Source of the DNA: Caulobacterales bacterium
GTDB lineage: Bacteria; Pseudomonadota; Alphaproteobacteria; Caulobacterales; Caulobacteraceae
Reading direction: 5' to 3'
Length of the DNA stretch: 32,603 bases
Assembly (NCBI GenBank): GCA_017302335.1
Contig: JAFLCT010000021.1
Span: 1-32,603 of the forward strand
The position numbers and the translations under genes were made by a program. Position 1 is the first letter of the stretch; every line of letters starts with the position of its first letter. Of this stretch, positions 8,804 through 15,975 are shown in pieces. Under the pieces are notes generated by a model. That model was not told the origin of the DNA and did no database searches. It saw only the letters and a program-made list of their open reading frames with translations.

Positions 8804-9643
8804 CTATTGACCGACGTTGAGGGTCACCAGGGCCTTGGCGGCGTCGAAAACGGCGTCCTGCTCACGTTCCTTGGTGCGCACGGTGGCGACGACGATGGGA
8901 CCGTCGGCCGGGCCGCGCGCCTCATAACCGACCATGCGCCAACCGGGGTTCGAAGAGCCGTTGTCCGTCAGCACCCAGGTCGAGCGGGTGGCGTCGCCCG
9001 CGCCGCGCGTGCGAACCTCGGCGCCGCCGTCGGTCGCGTTGATGGCGACGGATTCGTCATTGGAACGGACATTGACCGTGCCGCCCGTATCGTCGGCGTT
9101 GATGCTGAGACCGCCGATGCGCACGCGGGCCTTGTCGCCATGGGCGTCGATCATGACGCCGGGCAGCCGGACGTGGGCCGTGTCGCCTGCCGCAGCTTCG
9201 GCTTCGGCGGCGGCCTTTTCGGTCTCCGCCACGGCGCGTTCGGCGTCCGCGGCTCGGGCCTGCGCGTCCCTGGCGGCGTCCTGGGCCTGGCGGGCGCGAA
9301 TGTCGGCCAGGACGTGCGGCAGGTCCTGGGCCAGTTGATTTTCGAATGACCGCAACACCTGGGACGACGGAGCGCCCTTCAGATCGACCAGATGCAGGCT
9401 GACCTCGGCCCCCTTGGGACCGGTGTAGGTGCAGGCCTTGCCGCCAGGCTGCGCCGAACCCTTGCGGGTCAGCACGCCCTGGGTCTCGGGGCATTGCAGG
9501 GCCTCGACCACCTTCAGCACGCCGCGCGCCCCCGCGTCGGTCGAGGTCGAGGAGATGCGCACGTTCGGCTCGTCACAGGCGGCCAGGGCCGTCGCCGCGA
9601 ACGCGAGCGGCAGCAGGACAGGTGACAATGCGAAGGGTCTCAT
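8804..9643 (-). CDS. Predicted lipoprotein with alanine-rich coiled coil, unknown function
   Basis: A 279-residue protein with a lipoprotein signal peptide: positively charged start, hydrophobic core and lipobox L-A-A-C with the modified cysteine at C23. A segment with a C51/C71 pair follows, then an A/E/R-rich coiled coil (about 115-153), then a beta-strand-rich region with repeated short hydrophobic stretches (MIDAHGDKARVRIGGLSINA). I chose the ATG at 9643 because it places the signal peptide at the N-terminus; an upstream in-frame start would add about 19 residues and spoil it. I do not recognise a family. It lies 62 bases upstream of the HD-domain gene on the same strand and may share its transcript. 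Confidence 0.75.
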   Translation of the reverse strand: MRPFALSPVLLPLAFAATALAACDEPNVRISSTSTDAGARGVLKVVEALQCPETQGVLTRKGSAQPGGKACTYTGPKGAEVSLHLVDLKGAPSSQVLRSFENQLAQDLPHVLADIRARQAQDAARDAQARAADAERAVAETEKAAAEAEAAAGDTAHVRLPGVMIDAHGDKARVRIGGLSINADDTGGTVNVRSNDESVAINATDGGAEVRTRGAGDATRSTWVLTDNGSSNPGWRMVGYEARGPADGPIVVATVRTKEREQDAVFDAAKALVTLNVGQ

Positions 9644-9725
9644 GACGCATATCCTGCGCCCGCCGGTCTGATTGACCAGTGAATTCGCGTTAATCGCCAT
9701 GTCTCGCCCGCGTCGAAGATGTGGC

Positions 9726-10604
9726 TCAAACGCCGGGACGACCGGCTTCTCGCCGGTTCAAGAAGGCCAGACGCTCGAACAGATGCACGTCCTGCTCGTT
9801 CTTCAGCAGGGCGCCGTGCAGCGGCGGTATCAGCTTGCCCGGCGACTGTTCGCGCAGGGTCTCGGGGTCGATGTCGTCGGCCATCAGCAGCTTCAGCCAA
9901 TCCAGCAACTCCGAGGTCGATGGTTTCTTCTTCAGGCCGGGCGTGTCGCGCAAGGCGTAGAAGGTCCTCAAAGCCTCCGAAACCAGACGCGGCTTGATGC
10001 CGGGGAAATGCACCTCGACGATGGCCTTCATCGTCTCTTCGTCGGGGAAGCGGATGTAGTGGAAGAAGCAGCGGCGCAGGAAGGCGTCTGGCAGTTCCTT
10101 TTCGTTGTTCGAGGTGATGATGACGATGGGGCGCACGGCCGCGCGGATCGTCTCGTCCGTCTCCTGGACATAGAACTCCATGCGGTCGAGTTCCTGAAGC
10201 AGGTCATTCGGAAACTCGATGTCGGCCTTGTCGATCTCGTCGATCAGCAGGACGGGGCGAACCGGCGCGGTGAAGGCCTCCCACAGCTTGCCGGGGCGCA
10301 GATAGTTGCGCACGTCGTGGACCCGCTCCTCGCCCAACTGGCTGTCGCGCAGGCGGCTGACGGCGTCGTATTCGTACAGGCCGTTGTGGGCCTTGGTCGT
10401 CGATTTGACGTGCCAGGTGATCAAGGGCGCGTTCAGGGCGGCGGCGATCTCATAGGCCAGGACCGTCTTGCCGGTGCCCGGTTCGCCCTTGATCAGCAAC
10501 GGCCGTTCCAGCGTCACGGCGGCGTTGACGGCGATCTTCAAATCGTCGGTGGCGATATAGCTGGCGGTTCCTTGGAACCGCGCGCCCTGATCCTGCATCC
10601 GCAT
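9726..10604 (-). CDS. MoxR-family AAA+ ATPase
   Basis: A 292-residue ATPase with Walker A GEPGTGKT (40-47), Walker B VLLIDEIDKAD, a sensor-1 region (IVIITSNNEKELPDAFLRRC) and the MoxR lid region near the C-terminus. MoxR ATPases act as chaperone-like factors, usually beside VWA-domain proteins; no VWA or DUF58 gene is visible nearby, so this is an isolated copy. Two in-frame ATGs are possible (10604 and 10598); GAGGA lies just upstream, and the spacing slightly favours the second, which would shorten the protein by two residues. Its substrate is unknown. Confidence 0.88.
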   Translation of the reverse strand: MRMQDQGARFQGTASYIATDDLKIAVNAAVTLERPLLIKGEPGTGKTVLAYEIAAALNAPLITWHVKSTTKAHNGLYEYDAVSRLRDSQLGEERVHDVRNYLRPGKLWEAFTAPVRPVLLIDEIDKADIEFPNDLLQELDRMEFYVQETDETIRAAVRPIVIITSNNEKELPDAFLRRCFFHYIRFPDEETMKAIVEVHFPGIKPRLVSEALRTFYALRDTPGLKKKPSTSELLDWLKLLMADDIDPETLREQSPGKLIPPLHGALLKNEQDVHLFERLAFLNRREAGRPGV

Positions 10605-10661
10605 CCATCCTCGGCTCGGCTTTCGACAGCCCTAGCCCAGGACGGGGCGACTTAACAACGA

Positions 10662-10862
10662 TCAGGTGATGCGTTTGACCGACACGGGGTCGCTGGCCGG
10701 GAAACTCTCTTGCAGCCCTTCGTCGATCAGGGCCTCCTGGCGGTTCTCGGCCAAACCGCCTTCGTCATCCAGTTGATCCGGTTTGCCGTGTTCACGCGGC
10801 GCACGCCGGGCATAGGGCGCGTCGGGATCGTTATCGGCGCGGAAGTCGGGGCGTGTGCTCAT
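10662..10862 (-). CDS. Small hydrophilic protein with ESFPASDP motif, unknown
   Basis: A 66-residue, highly charged protein with no membrane segment. Its C-terminus carries the motif L-Q-E-S-F-P-A-S-D-P-V-S, which I know as a recurring tail in small uncharacterised alphaproteobacterial proteins. The ATG overlaps the stop of the upstream gene (ATGA), strong evidence that the pair is really translated. It could be related to the general stress response, where similar tails occur, but nothing here shows that. Confidence 0.7.
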   Translation of the reverse strand: MSTRPDFRADNDPDAPYARRAPREHGKPDQLDDEGGLAENRQEALIDEGLQESFPASDPVSVKRIT

Positions 10863-11080
10863 CGGTCTTCCTTCCGGTCGGGACCATAGCCCAGGTCGTC
10901 GATATCGTCGTCCGACAGACGTTTGGCCTCCCAATGGGCGGCGCTGGCCTGGGCGCCGCGCGCATTGCGCATCAGGCCGGAGTAGATCAGTTCGACCTCG
11001 CCCTCGCCGGCCCGGTTCGCACTGTCGTCGTCTTCGTCGGTCTGGCTGGTCTCGTCGTGTTCAGGCTTGATCTCGGACAT
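10859..11080 (-). CDS. Small acidic protein, unknown
   Basis: A 73-residue, strongly acidic protein. The first half is D/E/T/S-rich and probably disordered; the second half has a mixed helical segment ending in L-S-D-D-D-I-D-D-L-G-Y-G-P. It overlaps the following 66-residue gene by four bases, so the two are coupled. It lies 36 bases downstream of the flmG stop on the same strand and could be the tail of that transcript. I do not recognise a family. Confidence 0.65.
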   Translation of the reverse strand: MSEIKPEHDETSQTDEDDDSANRAGEGEVELIYSGLMRNARGAQASAAHWEAKRLSDDDIDDLGYGPDRKEDR

Positions 11081-11116
11081 GACGCGTCTCGCTTCCGAGA
11101 CGGAAACGTTCGAGCC

Positions 11117-12922
11117 TCAGTCGTCGTTCCAATTTCCCGCCACGGCGTCGTCCAATCCGGCGCGCACCGCCGCGATCGCGCGGGGCCAGCCGTCGAAGCC
11201 GCCGGTCGCGAATGTCCGCACGTGCGGATAGAAGACGTAGCGGTCGGTGCCCATCAGATGCCAGTCGTCCGGCGCATGGATCAGCCAGGTCCGCGCCCCG
11301 ACGGTGGCGGCCAGATTGGTCCCGGCGATGCCCGGCCCGACCACCAGATCGCAGGCGACCGACAGGGCGGCCACATCCTCCAGATCGTTCCTCAGGTCGA
11401 TGGGCGGGGTCCAGACGGCCACGCCCGCCGCCTCGGCCGCCGCCAGGTCGTCCGACACGTCGCCGCATTGCAGATTGACCATGACGCAACCGGGCGCGGT
11501 CAGAACCGGCTTCCAACGCTCGAAGCTGGAGAAGTAGCGGGCGCGCACGCCGGTCAGCACCAGGCTTTTCCAGTGCAGGCCGACCTTCAGGCCGGGACCG
11601 AGTTTTTCCAGCTCCGCCTTCCAATGAGCGACCCTCGCCGGATCGGCCTTCAGATAGCCGTGCGTCTTTGGAAAGTCCGCCAGGCTGCGGCGGAACGGGA
11701 TCAACAGGCTGGCCATCGGCGCCCAGGCGTCTAGCTTGGGTTCGCCCGCTTCGGCCAACTCCTCCATGAAGGGGCAGACGCGGGTCAGGCGGCCTTCCAG
11801 CCGCACCGAGCGGTGGGCGCCGACCACGGCCTGGGGAAAGCTGCGCTGGTACATATCGACCAGGCGCGCTTCGACGGCGATGAAGACCTTTCCTTCGGGA
11901 CCCACGGCGCGAATGGCGTCGGGAATGCAGGCGCCGAAGATCATCTCGTCGGCGATGCCTTGTTCGCCGATGATCAGCAGGCGCTTTCCAGCGATATCCG
12001 TCTCGGCTGGATTCCAGCGGGGGGCGTCGATCAGAAAGCGGACCGCTTCCGGCATGGCCGGGTCCAGCCGGATCTCATAGGTCTCGAAACCCTCGGGGAT
12101 GCGGCCCATGCCCATCAGCAGCAGGGCGCGGGCCATCATCATCATGGCCTGTTCGTAGCCGGGTTCTGCGCCGTCGTAGGCGGTGATCAGGTCCTCTAAC
12201 GCGCCGTCCTCGTCGCCCAGCGGCTGGCGGACGTTGGCGCGGTTGTAGCGGGCTTTGGCGAAGCCGGGGTCGATCCGCAGCGACTCCTCGAAAAAGGTCA
12301 GGGCCGTGGCCATGTCGCCCTGGTCGCTGAGGACCGTGCCCAGCGTGTTCCACAACACCGGATTGGCCGGCTCTATGGCGATCATGTCGCGCAACGTATC
12401 GACGGCGTCGCCATAGCGTTGGGCGTCGCGCAACACACAGGCCAGATTGTTGGTCGCCTCGACATGGCCGGGGTTGGCCGACAGGTATTTGACCAGCAGT
12501 TTCTCGGCGATCTCCAGATAACCCAGTCGTTGGGCCAGGCGGCCCAGATCGTGCGCCACCTCGGTCTCGTCAGGCAGCAGTTTCAGCGCCGCCTCATAGG
12601 CGGTCAGGGCCTGGCTCAGGTCGCCCGCCTTTTCCTGGCAGATGGCCAGGACGTGCCAGGCCAGGCCGCTGCGCTCGTCCAACGCCAGGGCGTCGAGGCA
12701 GCGTTTGGCGCCCAGCCGGTAGTTGTTCATCCGCACCGCGGCCAAGGCCGCCTTCAGCTTCTCGATGACCTTCTTCTGGGTCGCCAACCGCCCCCGTTCG
12801 CTCGCGGCCAGCTCCCTGGACAGGCGGCGGATGGCCTCGGGCGAGGCGGCGTCTCCGATCGTGCCCTGGGCCACGGGCTGAAACGCATGGGCGAGATCGG
12901 CGGAAGGGTCGGTCAGGGCCAT
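11117..12922 (-). CDS. flmG: TPR plus GT-B glycosyltransferase-like protein, FlmG/FlbA type
   Basis: A 601-residue modular protein. A predicted helical N-terminus is followed by tandem TPR repeats (about 55-285) and a C-terminal glycosyltransferase-like domain (about 295-601) with GEQGIADE (319-326) and a GPGIAGTNLAATVGA segment (529-543) resembling the sugar-nucleotide site of GT-B enzymes. In Caulobacter a protein of this build, FlmG (formerly FlbA), is encoded beside flbT and flaF and glycosylates flagellins, its TPR part recognising them. The same neighbours are found here, transcribed divergently. The start is uncertain: I chose the ATG at 12922; an in-frame ATG at 12967 would add 15 residues but lies only eight bases from a possible CtrA half-site. 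Confidence 0.82.
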   Translation of the reverse strand: MALTDPSADLAHAFQPVAQGTIGDAASPEAIRRLSRELAASERGRLATQKKVIEKLKAALAAVRMNNYRLGAKRCLDALALDERSGLAWHVLAICQEKAGDLSQALTAYEAALKLLPDETEVAHDLGRLAQRLGYLEIAEKLLVKYLSANPGHVEATNNLACVLRDAQRYGDAVDTLRDMIAIEPANPVLWNTLGTVLSDQGDMATALTFFEESLRIDPGFAKARYNRANVRQPLGDEDGALEDLITAYDGAEPGYEQAMMMMARALLLMGMGRIPEGFETYEIRLDPAMPEAVRFLIDAPRWNPAETDIAGKRLLIIGEQGIADEMIFGACIPDAIRAVGPEGKVFIAVEARLVDMYQRSFPQAVVGAHRSVRLEGRLTRVCPFMEELAEAGEPKLDAWAPMASLLIPFRRSLADFPKTHGYLKADPARVAHWKAELEKLGPGLKVGLHWKSLVLTGVRARYFSSFERWKPVLTAPGCVMVNLQCGDVSDDLAAAEAAGVAVWTPPIDLRNDLEDVAALSVACDLVVGPGIAGTNLAATVGARTWLIHAPDDWHLMGTDRYVFYPHVRTFATGGFDGWPRAIAAVRAGLDDAVAGNWNDD

Positions 12923-12975
12923 CGAACGCTCGAACAGGGAAGACTTCGCCTGTGTGGCCGACCACATCACAAGAC

Positions 12976-12983
12976 ATGGTTAA
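12976..12983 (-). promoter_or_regulatory. Possible CtrA half-site TTAACCAT
   Basis: The minus strand reads TTAACCAT in the divergent region between flmG and flbT, embedded in the palindrome TGGTTAACCA. In Caulobacter this octamer is a known half-site associated with CtrA-controlled cell-cycle promoters, many of them flagellar. No second TTAA with the full TTAA-N7-TTAA spacing is present. It is a short motif, so a chance match is possible. Confidence 0.35.
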
Positions 12984-13057
12984 CCACGACTGTTTAGCCT
13001 TCCCTCAGCGCCGTCCGTCTAGACCTTGGGGCGCGGGCCAGAGGGAAAGCCGATCAA

Positions 13058-13459
13058 ATGCCGTTGAAGCTGTCGCTGAAACCCGGCGAGAAATTCGTGC
13101 TCAACGGGGCCGTCGTCCAGAACGGCGACCGTCGCGGCGTGTTGATCCTGCAAAACAAGGCCAACGTCCTGCGCGAAAAGGACATCATGCAGGCGGACGA
13201 GGTGACCACGCCGGCCAGGCGCATCTATTTCCCCGTCATGATGATGTATATCGACGAGACGCAGGCTTCGAAATTCTATGATGAATTCGCTCTGCGCCTG
13301 ACGGAGTTCATGGCCGCGACCCGCAACCCCGACGCCATGGCCGACTGTGTCGCCGCGTCCAAGCACGTTTTGGCCCGCGAATACTACAAGGCCCTGTTGG
13401 CCGCCCGCAAACTGGTCGAGTACGAGGACAAGCTCACGCATGTCGCTTCAGGCCTATAA
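13058..13459 (+). CDS. flbT: Flagellin mRNA regulator FlbT
   Basis: A 133-residue FlbT-family protein beginning [12 protein letters not shown] and containing the conserved helical part around D-I-M-Q and [10 protein letters not shown]. In Caulobacter FlbT binds the 5' untranslated region of flagellin mRNA and promotes its decay until the hook is finished. A flagellin gene lies two genes downstream, with a structured leader. GAGGGAAAG lies about nine bases before the ATG. It overlaps flaF by 20 bases. Confidence 0.95.
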   Translation: MPLKLSLKPGEKFVLNGAVVQNGDRRGVLILQNKANVLREKDIMQADEVTTPARRIYFPVMMMYIDETQASKFYDEFALRLTEFMAATRNPDAMADCVAASKHVLAREYYKALLAARKLVEYEDKLTHVASGL

Positions 13460-13802
13460 GACCGCCGCCGCGCGGACCGAGTCTCCGCGTGAGATGGAGT
13501 ATCGTCTGTTCGGTCAGGTGACGCGCGCCCTGGTGCACGCATCGACTGTTGATCGTACGGATATCCAGACCCGCATCGACGCCCTGGACTGGAATCGTCG
13601 CCTGTGGTCGGCCCTGGCGACGGATTGCAGCGACCCGGACAACGCCCTGGCCAATCCGCTGCGGGCGCAGATCATCTCCATCAGCCTGTTCGTGAACCGC
13701 CACTCGTCCGAGATCATGCGCGGCGACGAGGATTTCGAACCCCTGATCGACATCAACAAGATGGTCATGCAGGGCCTGTCGGGCGCGCTGGAAGCGGCCT
13801 GA
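13440..13802 (+). CDS. flaF: Flagellar biosynthesis regulator FlaF
   Basis: A 120-residue FlaF-family protein starting [10 protein letters not shown] and ending in the helix [11 protein letters not shown]. FlaF is required for flagellin synthesis or secretion and works against FlbT. The ATG lies inside the end of flbT; earlier in-frame starts would add residues unlike the family. The flbT-flaF order with overlap is the standard alphaproteobacterial arrangement. Confidence 0.94.
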   Translation: MSLQAYKTAAARTESPREMEYRLFGQVTRALVHASTVDRTDIQTRIDALDWNRRLWSALATDCSDPDNALANPLRAQIISISLFVNRHSSEIMRGDEDFEPLIDINKMVMQGLSGALEAA

Positions 13803-13907
13803 TCCACACTAGGCAATCTCTGTCCGACGCGCCGGGTCGATCCTGCCGGGCGCGGTTTCGGCATCGCCCAAGATATTGAAAAACCTAAACTGAACACGGG
13901 CGAAACG

Positions 13908-13924
13908 CGGGTCCGGTTCTTGCG
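13908..13924 (+). promoter_or_regulatory. Candidate sigma-54 promoter of the flagellin gene
   Basis: The sequence CGGGTCCGGTTCTTGCG carries the two invariant elements of a sigma-54 promoter: GG at 13910-13911 and GC at 13922-13923, separated by ten bases, with the full TTGC of the -12 element. Five other positions of the usual -24 element differ or are neutral. Late flagellar genes in Caulobacter use sigma-54 with FlbD, which fits. Transcription would start near 13935 and give a leader of about 65 bases. Confidence 0.5.
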
Positions 13925-13940
13925 TGGGCGCGGGCGAACC

Positions 13941-13968
13941 AGAACCGGTTCTACGGCCAGAAGGCCGT
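13941..13968 (+). promoter_or_regulatory. Structured 5' leader of the flagellin mRNA
   Basis: Two elements stand side by side in the predicted leader: the perfect palindrome AGAACCGGTTCT (13941-13952) and a hairpin ACGGCC-AGAA-GGCCGT (13953-13968). The ribosome binding site GGAAGGA follows at 13987-13993. In Caulobacter, FlbT acts on the flagellin 5' leader, so this is the expected place for its target. The structure is read by eye, not folded by a program. Confidence 0.45.
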
Positions 13969-14000
13969 TCCACAACCGACCAGAATGGAAGGATCGCCGT

Positions 14001-14834
14001 ATGCTCTCTAGCTCGGTCAACACCAACGTGGGCGCGATGATCGCGCTCCAGAACCTGAACGCCACCAACGCCGCTCTGGCGGAGACCCAAAGCCGGATCA
14101 ACACCGGCAAGAAGGTCGCTTCCGCCAAGGACAACGGGGCCATCTGGGCGATCGCCCAGGGTCAACGAGCCGACATCGGCGCCCTGGGGGCGGTCAAACA
14201 GTCGCTCGACCGGGGCATCGCTGCGGTCGATGTGGCGATGGCGGCGGGCGAGACGGTCTCCGACCTCTTGCTGCAAATGAAGGAGAAGGCTCTGGCGGCG
14301 ACGGATGCGTCGCTGAAGACTGCGGCTCGGGCCGCGTTGAACGAGGACTTCAAGGCGCTTCGCGATCAAATCGCCAGCGTCACCTCCAACGCCGACTTCA
14401 ACGGGGTGAACCTGCTGAAGACCGGCGCGACGGGGTTCCAGGCCCTGGCCAATGCTGACGGCTCGTCCTCACTGACGGTCTCGGCGGAGGTCCTGGCCCT
14501 GGGAGGCGCCAACGTCACCGTGGCCACGACGCAGGCGATCGACACCCTGACCAAGGCGACGGCCTCGCTTACGGCCGTCAACACCTCCATCGACCGTGTC
14601 TCGGCCTCGCTCGCGCGGCTGGGCACCAAGTCGAAGGCCCTGAGCACTCACCAGACCTTCGTCGGCAAGCTGTCGGATGCTCTGGAGAGCGGGGTGGGCA
14701 ATCTGGTCGACGCCGATCTGGCGAAGGAGAGCGCCAAGCTCCAGGCTCTGCAAACCAAGCAGCAGTTGGGAGTGCAGGCCCTGTCCATCGCCAACCAGAC
14801 TCCTCAGTTGGTCCTGTCGCTGTTCCGCGGCTGA
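14001..14834 (+). CDS. Flagellin
   Basis: A 277-residue flagellin of Caulobacter length. The conserved N-terminal D0/D1 helices ([17 protein letters not shown], then [14 protein letters not shown]) and C-terminal helices (ending [19 protein letters not shown]) flank a very short, Ala/Thr/Ser-rich centre, the likely glycosylated part. The protein has no cysteine. The ATG has GGAAGGA seven bases upstream. It follows flbT-flaF on the same strand, has its own promoter candidate and ends in a strong terminator. Which fljJ-O paralogue it corresponds to cannot be decided, so no symbol is given. Confidence 0.95.
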   Translation: MLSSSVNTNVGAMIALQNLNATNAALAETQSRINTGKKVASAKDNGAIWAIAQGQRADIGALGAVKQSLDRGIAAVDVAMAAGETVSDLLLQMKEKALAATDASLKTAARAALNEDFKALRDQIASVTSNADFNGVNLLKTGATGFQALANADGSSSLTVSAEVLALGGANVTVATTQAIDTLTKATASLTAVNTSIDRVSASLARLGTKSKALSTHQTFVGKLSDALESGVGNLVDADLAKESAKLQALQTKQQLGVQALSIANQTPQLVLSLFRG

Positions 14835-14852
14835 TCGGCCTTCAGGTTTCGA

Positions 14853-14888
14853 AAAAAGCGCCGGGGGAGTTCGCTCCCCCGGCGTTTT
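14853..14888. terminator. Strong bidirectional intrinsic terminator after flagellin
   Basis: An 11-bp perfect stem (14859-14869 with 14874-14884, CGCCGGGGGAG) is closed by a TTCG tetraloop and followed by TTTT. On the left it is preceded by AAAAAA, so read from the other strand it ends in six Ts. It can therefore stop transcripts from both sides. Confidence 0.92.
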
Positions 14889-15014
14889 GGCATGACGCCA
14901 TGGTCGCATCGCGACGCGCTAACGCTCGGGACGCGGTCCCTCGCTGCTTGAGCGCGGGAGGGGTGGTCATCACGAAAAGGCGAACGATCTTGGCGAAGTC
15001 GCCGAACTGATCTT

Positions 15015-15059
15015 ACCTCCACCTCGTGCGCTCGTTGGGGGCGCGTCGTGAAAGGAGGT
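15015..15059 (+). promoter_or_regulatory. Extended Shine-Dalgarno with upstream complementary ACCTCC
   Basis: Bases 15050-15065 (GAAAGGAGGTGATCCA) are complementary to the 3' tail of 16S rRNA over their whole length, far longer than a normal ribosome binding site. ACCTCC at 15015-15020 can pair with the GGAGGT at 15054-15059, with a GCGC/GCGC inner stem between, so the site could be hidden by folding. It stands seven bases before a GTG. This is read by eye; pairing was not computed. Confidence 0.5.
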
Positions 15060-15065
15060 GATCCA

Positions 15066-15131
15066 GTGTCTCATTGTCATCAATCGCGTGCGGTGGCCGC
15101 GACCCTGGCTTCTTCGGAGGTCCGGGCCTGA
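15066..15131 (+). CDS. Possible 21-residue small ORF behind a perfect Shine-Dalgarno
   Basis: GTG start, 21 sense codons and TGA; the peptide begins M-S-H-C-H-Q-S-R-A-V-A-A. The evidence for translation is the exceptional ribosome binding site and ideal spacing, plus a terminator 50 bases later. The peptide has no signal sequence or membrane helix. A short hairpin CTGACCG-N5-CGGTCAG (15154-15172) lies between ORF and terminator. No gene follows on this strand, so it is not a leader peptide for a downstream gene. It may instead be part of a noncoding RNA. Low certainty. Confidence 0.4.
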   Translation: MSHCHQSRAVAATLASSEVRA

Positions 15132-15180
15132 CCTTTCAGGCTTTCGGTTTCGGCTGACCGTATCGCGGTCAGACAATGGA

Positions 15181-15209
15181 GGGCCGCCGCGATCACGCGG
15201 CGGCCCTTT
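15181..15209 (+). terminator. Intrinsic terminator closing the small-ORF unit
   Basis: An 11-bp perfect stem GGGCCGCCGCG/CGCGGCGGCCC (15181-15191 with 15196-15206) with an ATCA loop is followed by TTT in the plus direction. In the minus direction no T-run follows. It therefore ends a plus-strand transcript and separates it from the convergent ExoD-like gene. Confidence 0.75.
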
Positions 15210-15212
15210 CCG

Positions 15213-15851
15213 TTAGCCGATCAGACCGCGCCACCAGTCCATCGAGACCAGGAAGATGCGGCAGATCACCTCCCACGCCAGCCAGACGAAGGCGCTGAAA
15301 CCGGCGACGCCGATCCAGGCGGTCGCCACCGCCGCGCCGTCCCGCTGCATCAGGCCGAATCCGAACAGGGCGACGAACAGCGATGGAAACAGATTGCCGC
15401 CGAAGATCGGCAGCATGACGATCAGGGTCAGGCAGCAACAGGCCAGGCCGATCAACACCTCCGAGATCTCATTGGTCAGCAGCAGCCAACGGGGCCTGGA
15501 TATCCGTTCGACGGCGCGCAAGGGACGCTGCACCCGATCGACCACCTTGCGGTATTCCTCGCGCGGCAAACTGCTCTTCAACGCCCATCGCGGCAGCCAC
15601 AACTGGTCGCGCCGGAACAGCAGTTGCAGACAGATCAGCATCAAGGGCGCGCCCAGCACCGTCGTCGATCCGGGAATGGGCGAGGCCAGGGCGTTCAACA
15701 GCCCCAGAAAGACCATCATGGCCCCGAAGCCGCGCTCGCCGAAAGCGTTGACCAGTTCTCCCAAATACAGCTTCGGCTCGCTTCGCGCGCCGATGTCCTC
15801 CAGCACCTGCGAGAACGGCCGGGCGTCGCTCTGATAATCGTAATCGGGCAT
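15213..15851 (-). CDS. ExoD-family exopolysaccharide synthesis membrane protein
   Basis: A 212-residue integral membrane protein. The cytoplasmic N-terminus contains the family start (F-S-Q-V-L-E-D-I...L-Y-L-G-E-L-V-N-A-F-G-E-R-G-F-G-A-M-M), followed by the first hydrophobic pair around the P-I-P-G-S motif and three or four helices in the second half. ExoD proteins are linked to exopolysaccharide production and alkaline tolerance in rhizobia, but the molecular function is not known. It stands alone on the minus strand; its downstream end faces the terminator at 15181-15209. Confidence 0.85.
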   Translation of the reverse strand: MPDYDYQSDARPFSQVLEDIGARSEPKLYLGELVNAFGERGFGAMMVFLGLLNALASPIPGSTTVLGAPLMLICLQLLFRRDQLWLPRWALKSSLPREEYRKVVDRVQRPLRAVERISRPRWLLLTNEISEVLIGLACCCLTLIVMLPIFGGNLFPSLFVALFGFGLMQRDGAAVATAWIGVAGFSAFVWLAWEVICRIFLVSMDWWRGLIG

Positions 15852-15975
15852 GGCGCTCGGCGGGGAAGGACGGATCGACAGGCATTTAGGCGGGCGCGTG
15901 GTCCGACGCCACTAAACATTCCGCAACACTCGGACGCGGCTGAGGAAACCCGTGCGCCAGGCGACGCCCCGACCG

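Noticed and set aside
15050-15065. Fragment of a 16S rRNA gene on the minus strand
   Set aside because: The match to the 16S 3' end is limited to about 16 bases; flanking sequence does not continue into 16S or the spacer.
14970-15176. Open frame of 68 codons on the minus strand across the small-ORF locus
   Set aside because: It only exists because the Shine-Dalgarno-like stretch is read in reverse; no ribosome binding site, and the plus strand has better signals.
14900-15180. Two-piece tmRNA, SRP RNA or RNase P RNA
   Set aside because: None of the diagnostic sequences (tag codons, SRP Alu or tetraloop core, RNase P conserved cores) was found on either strand.
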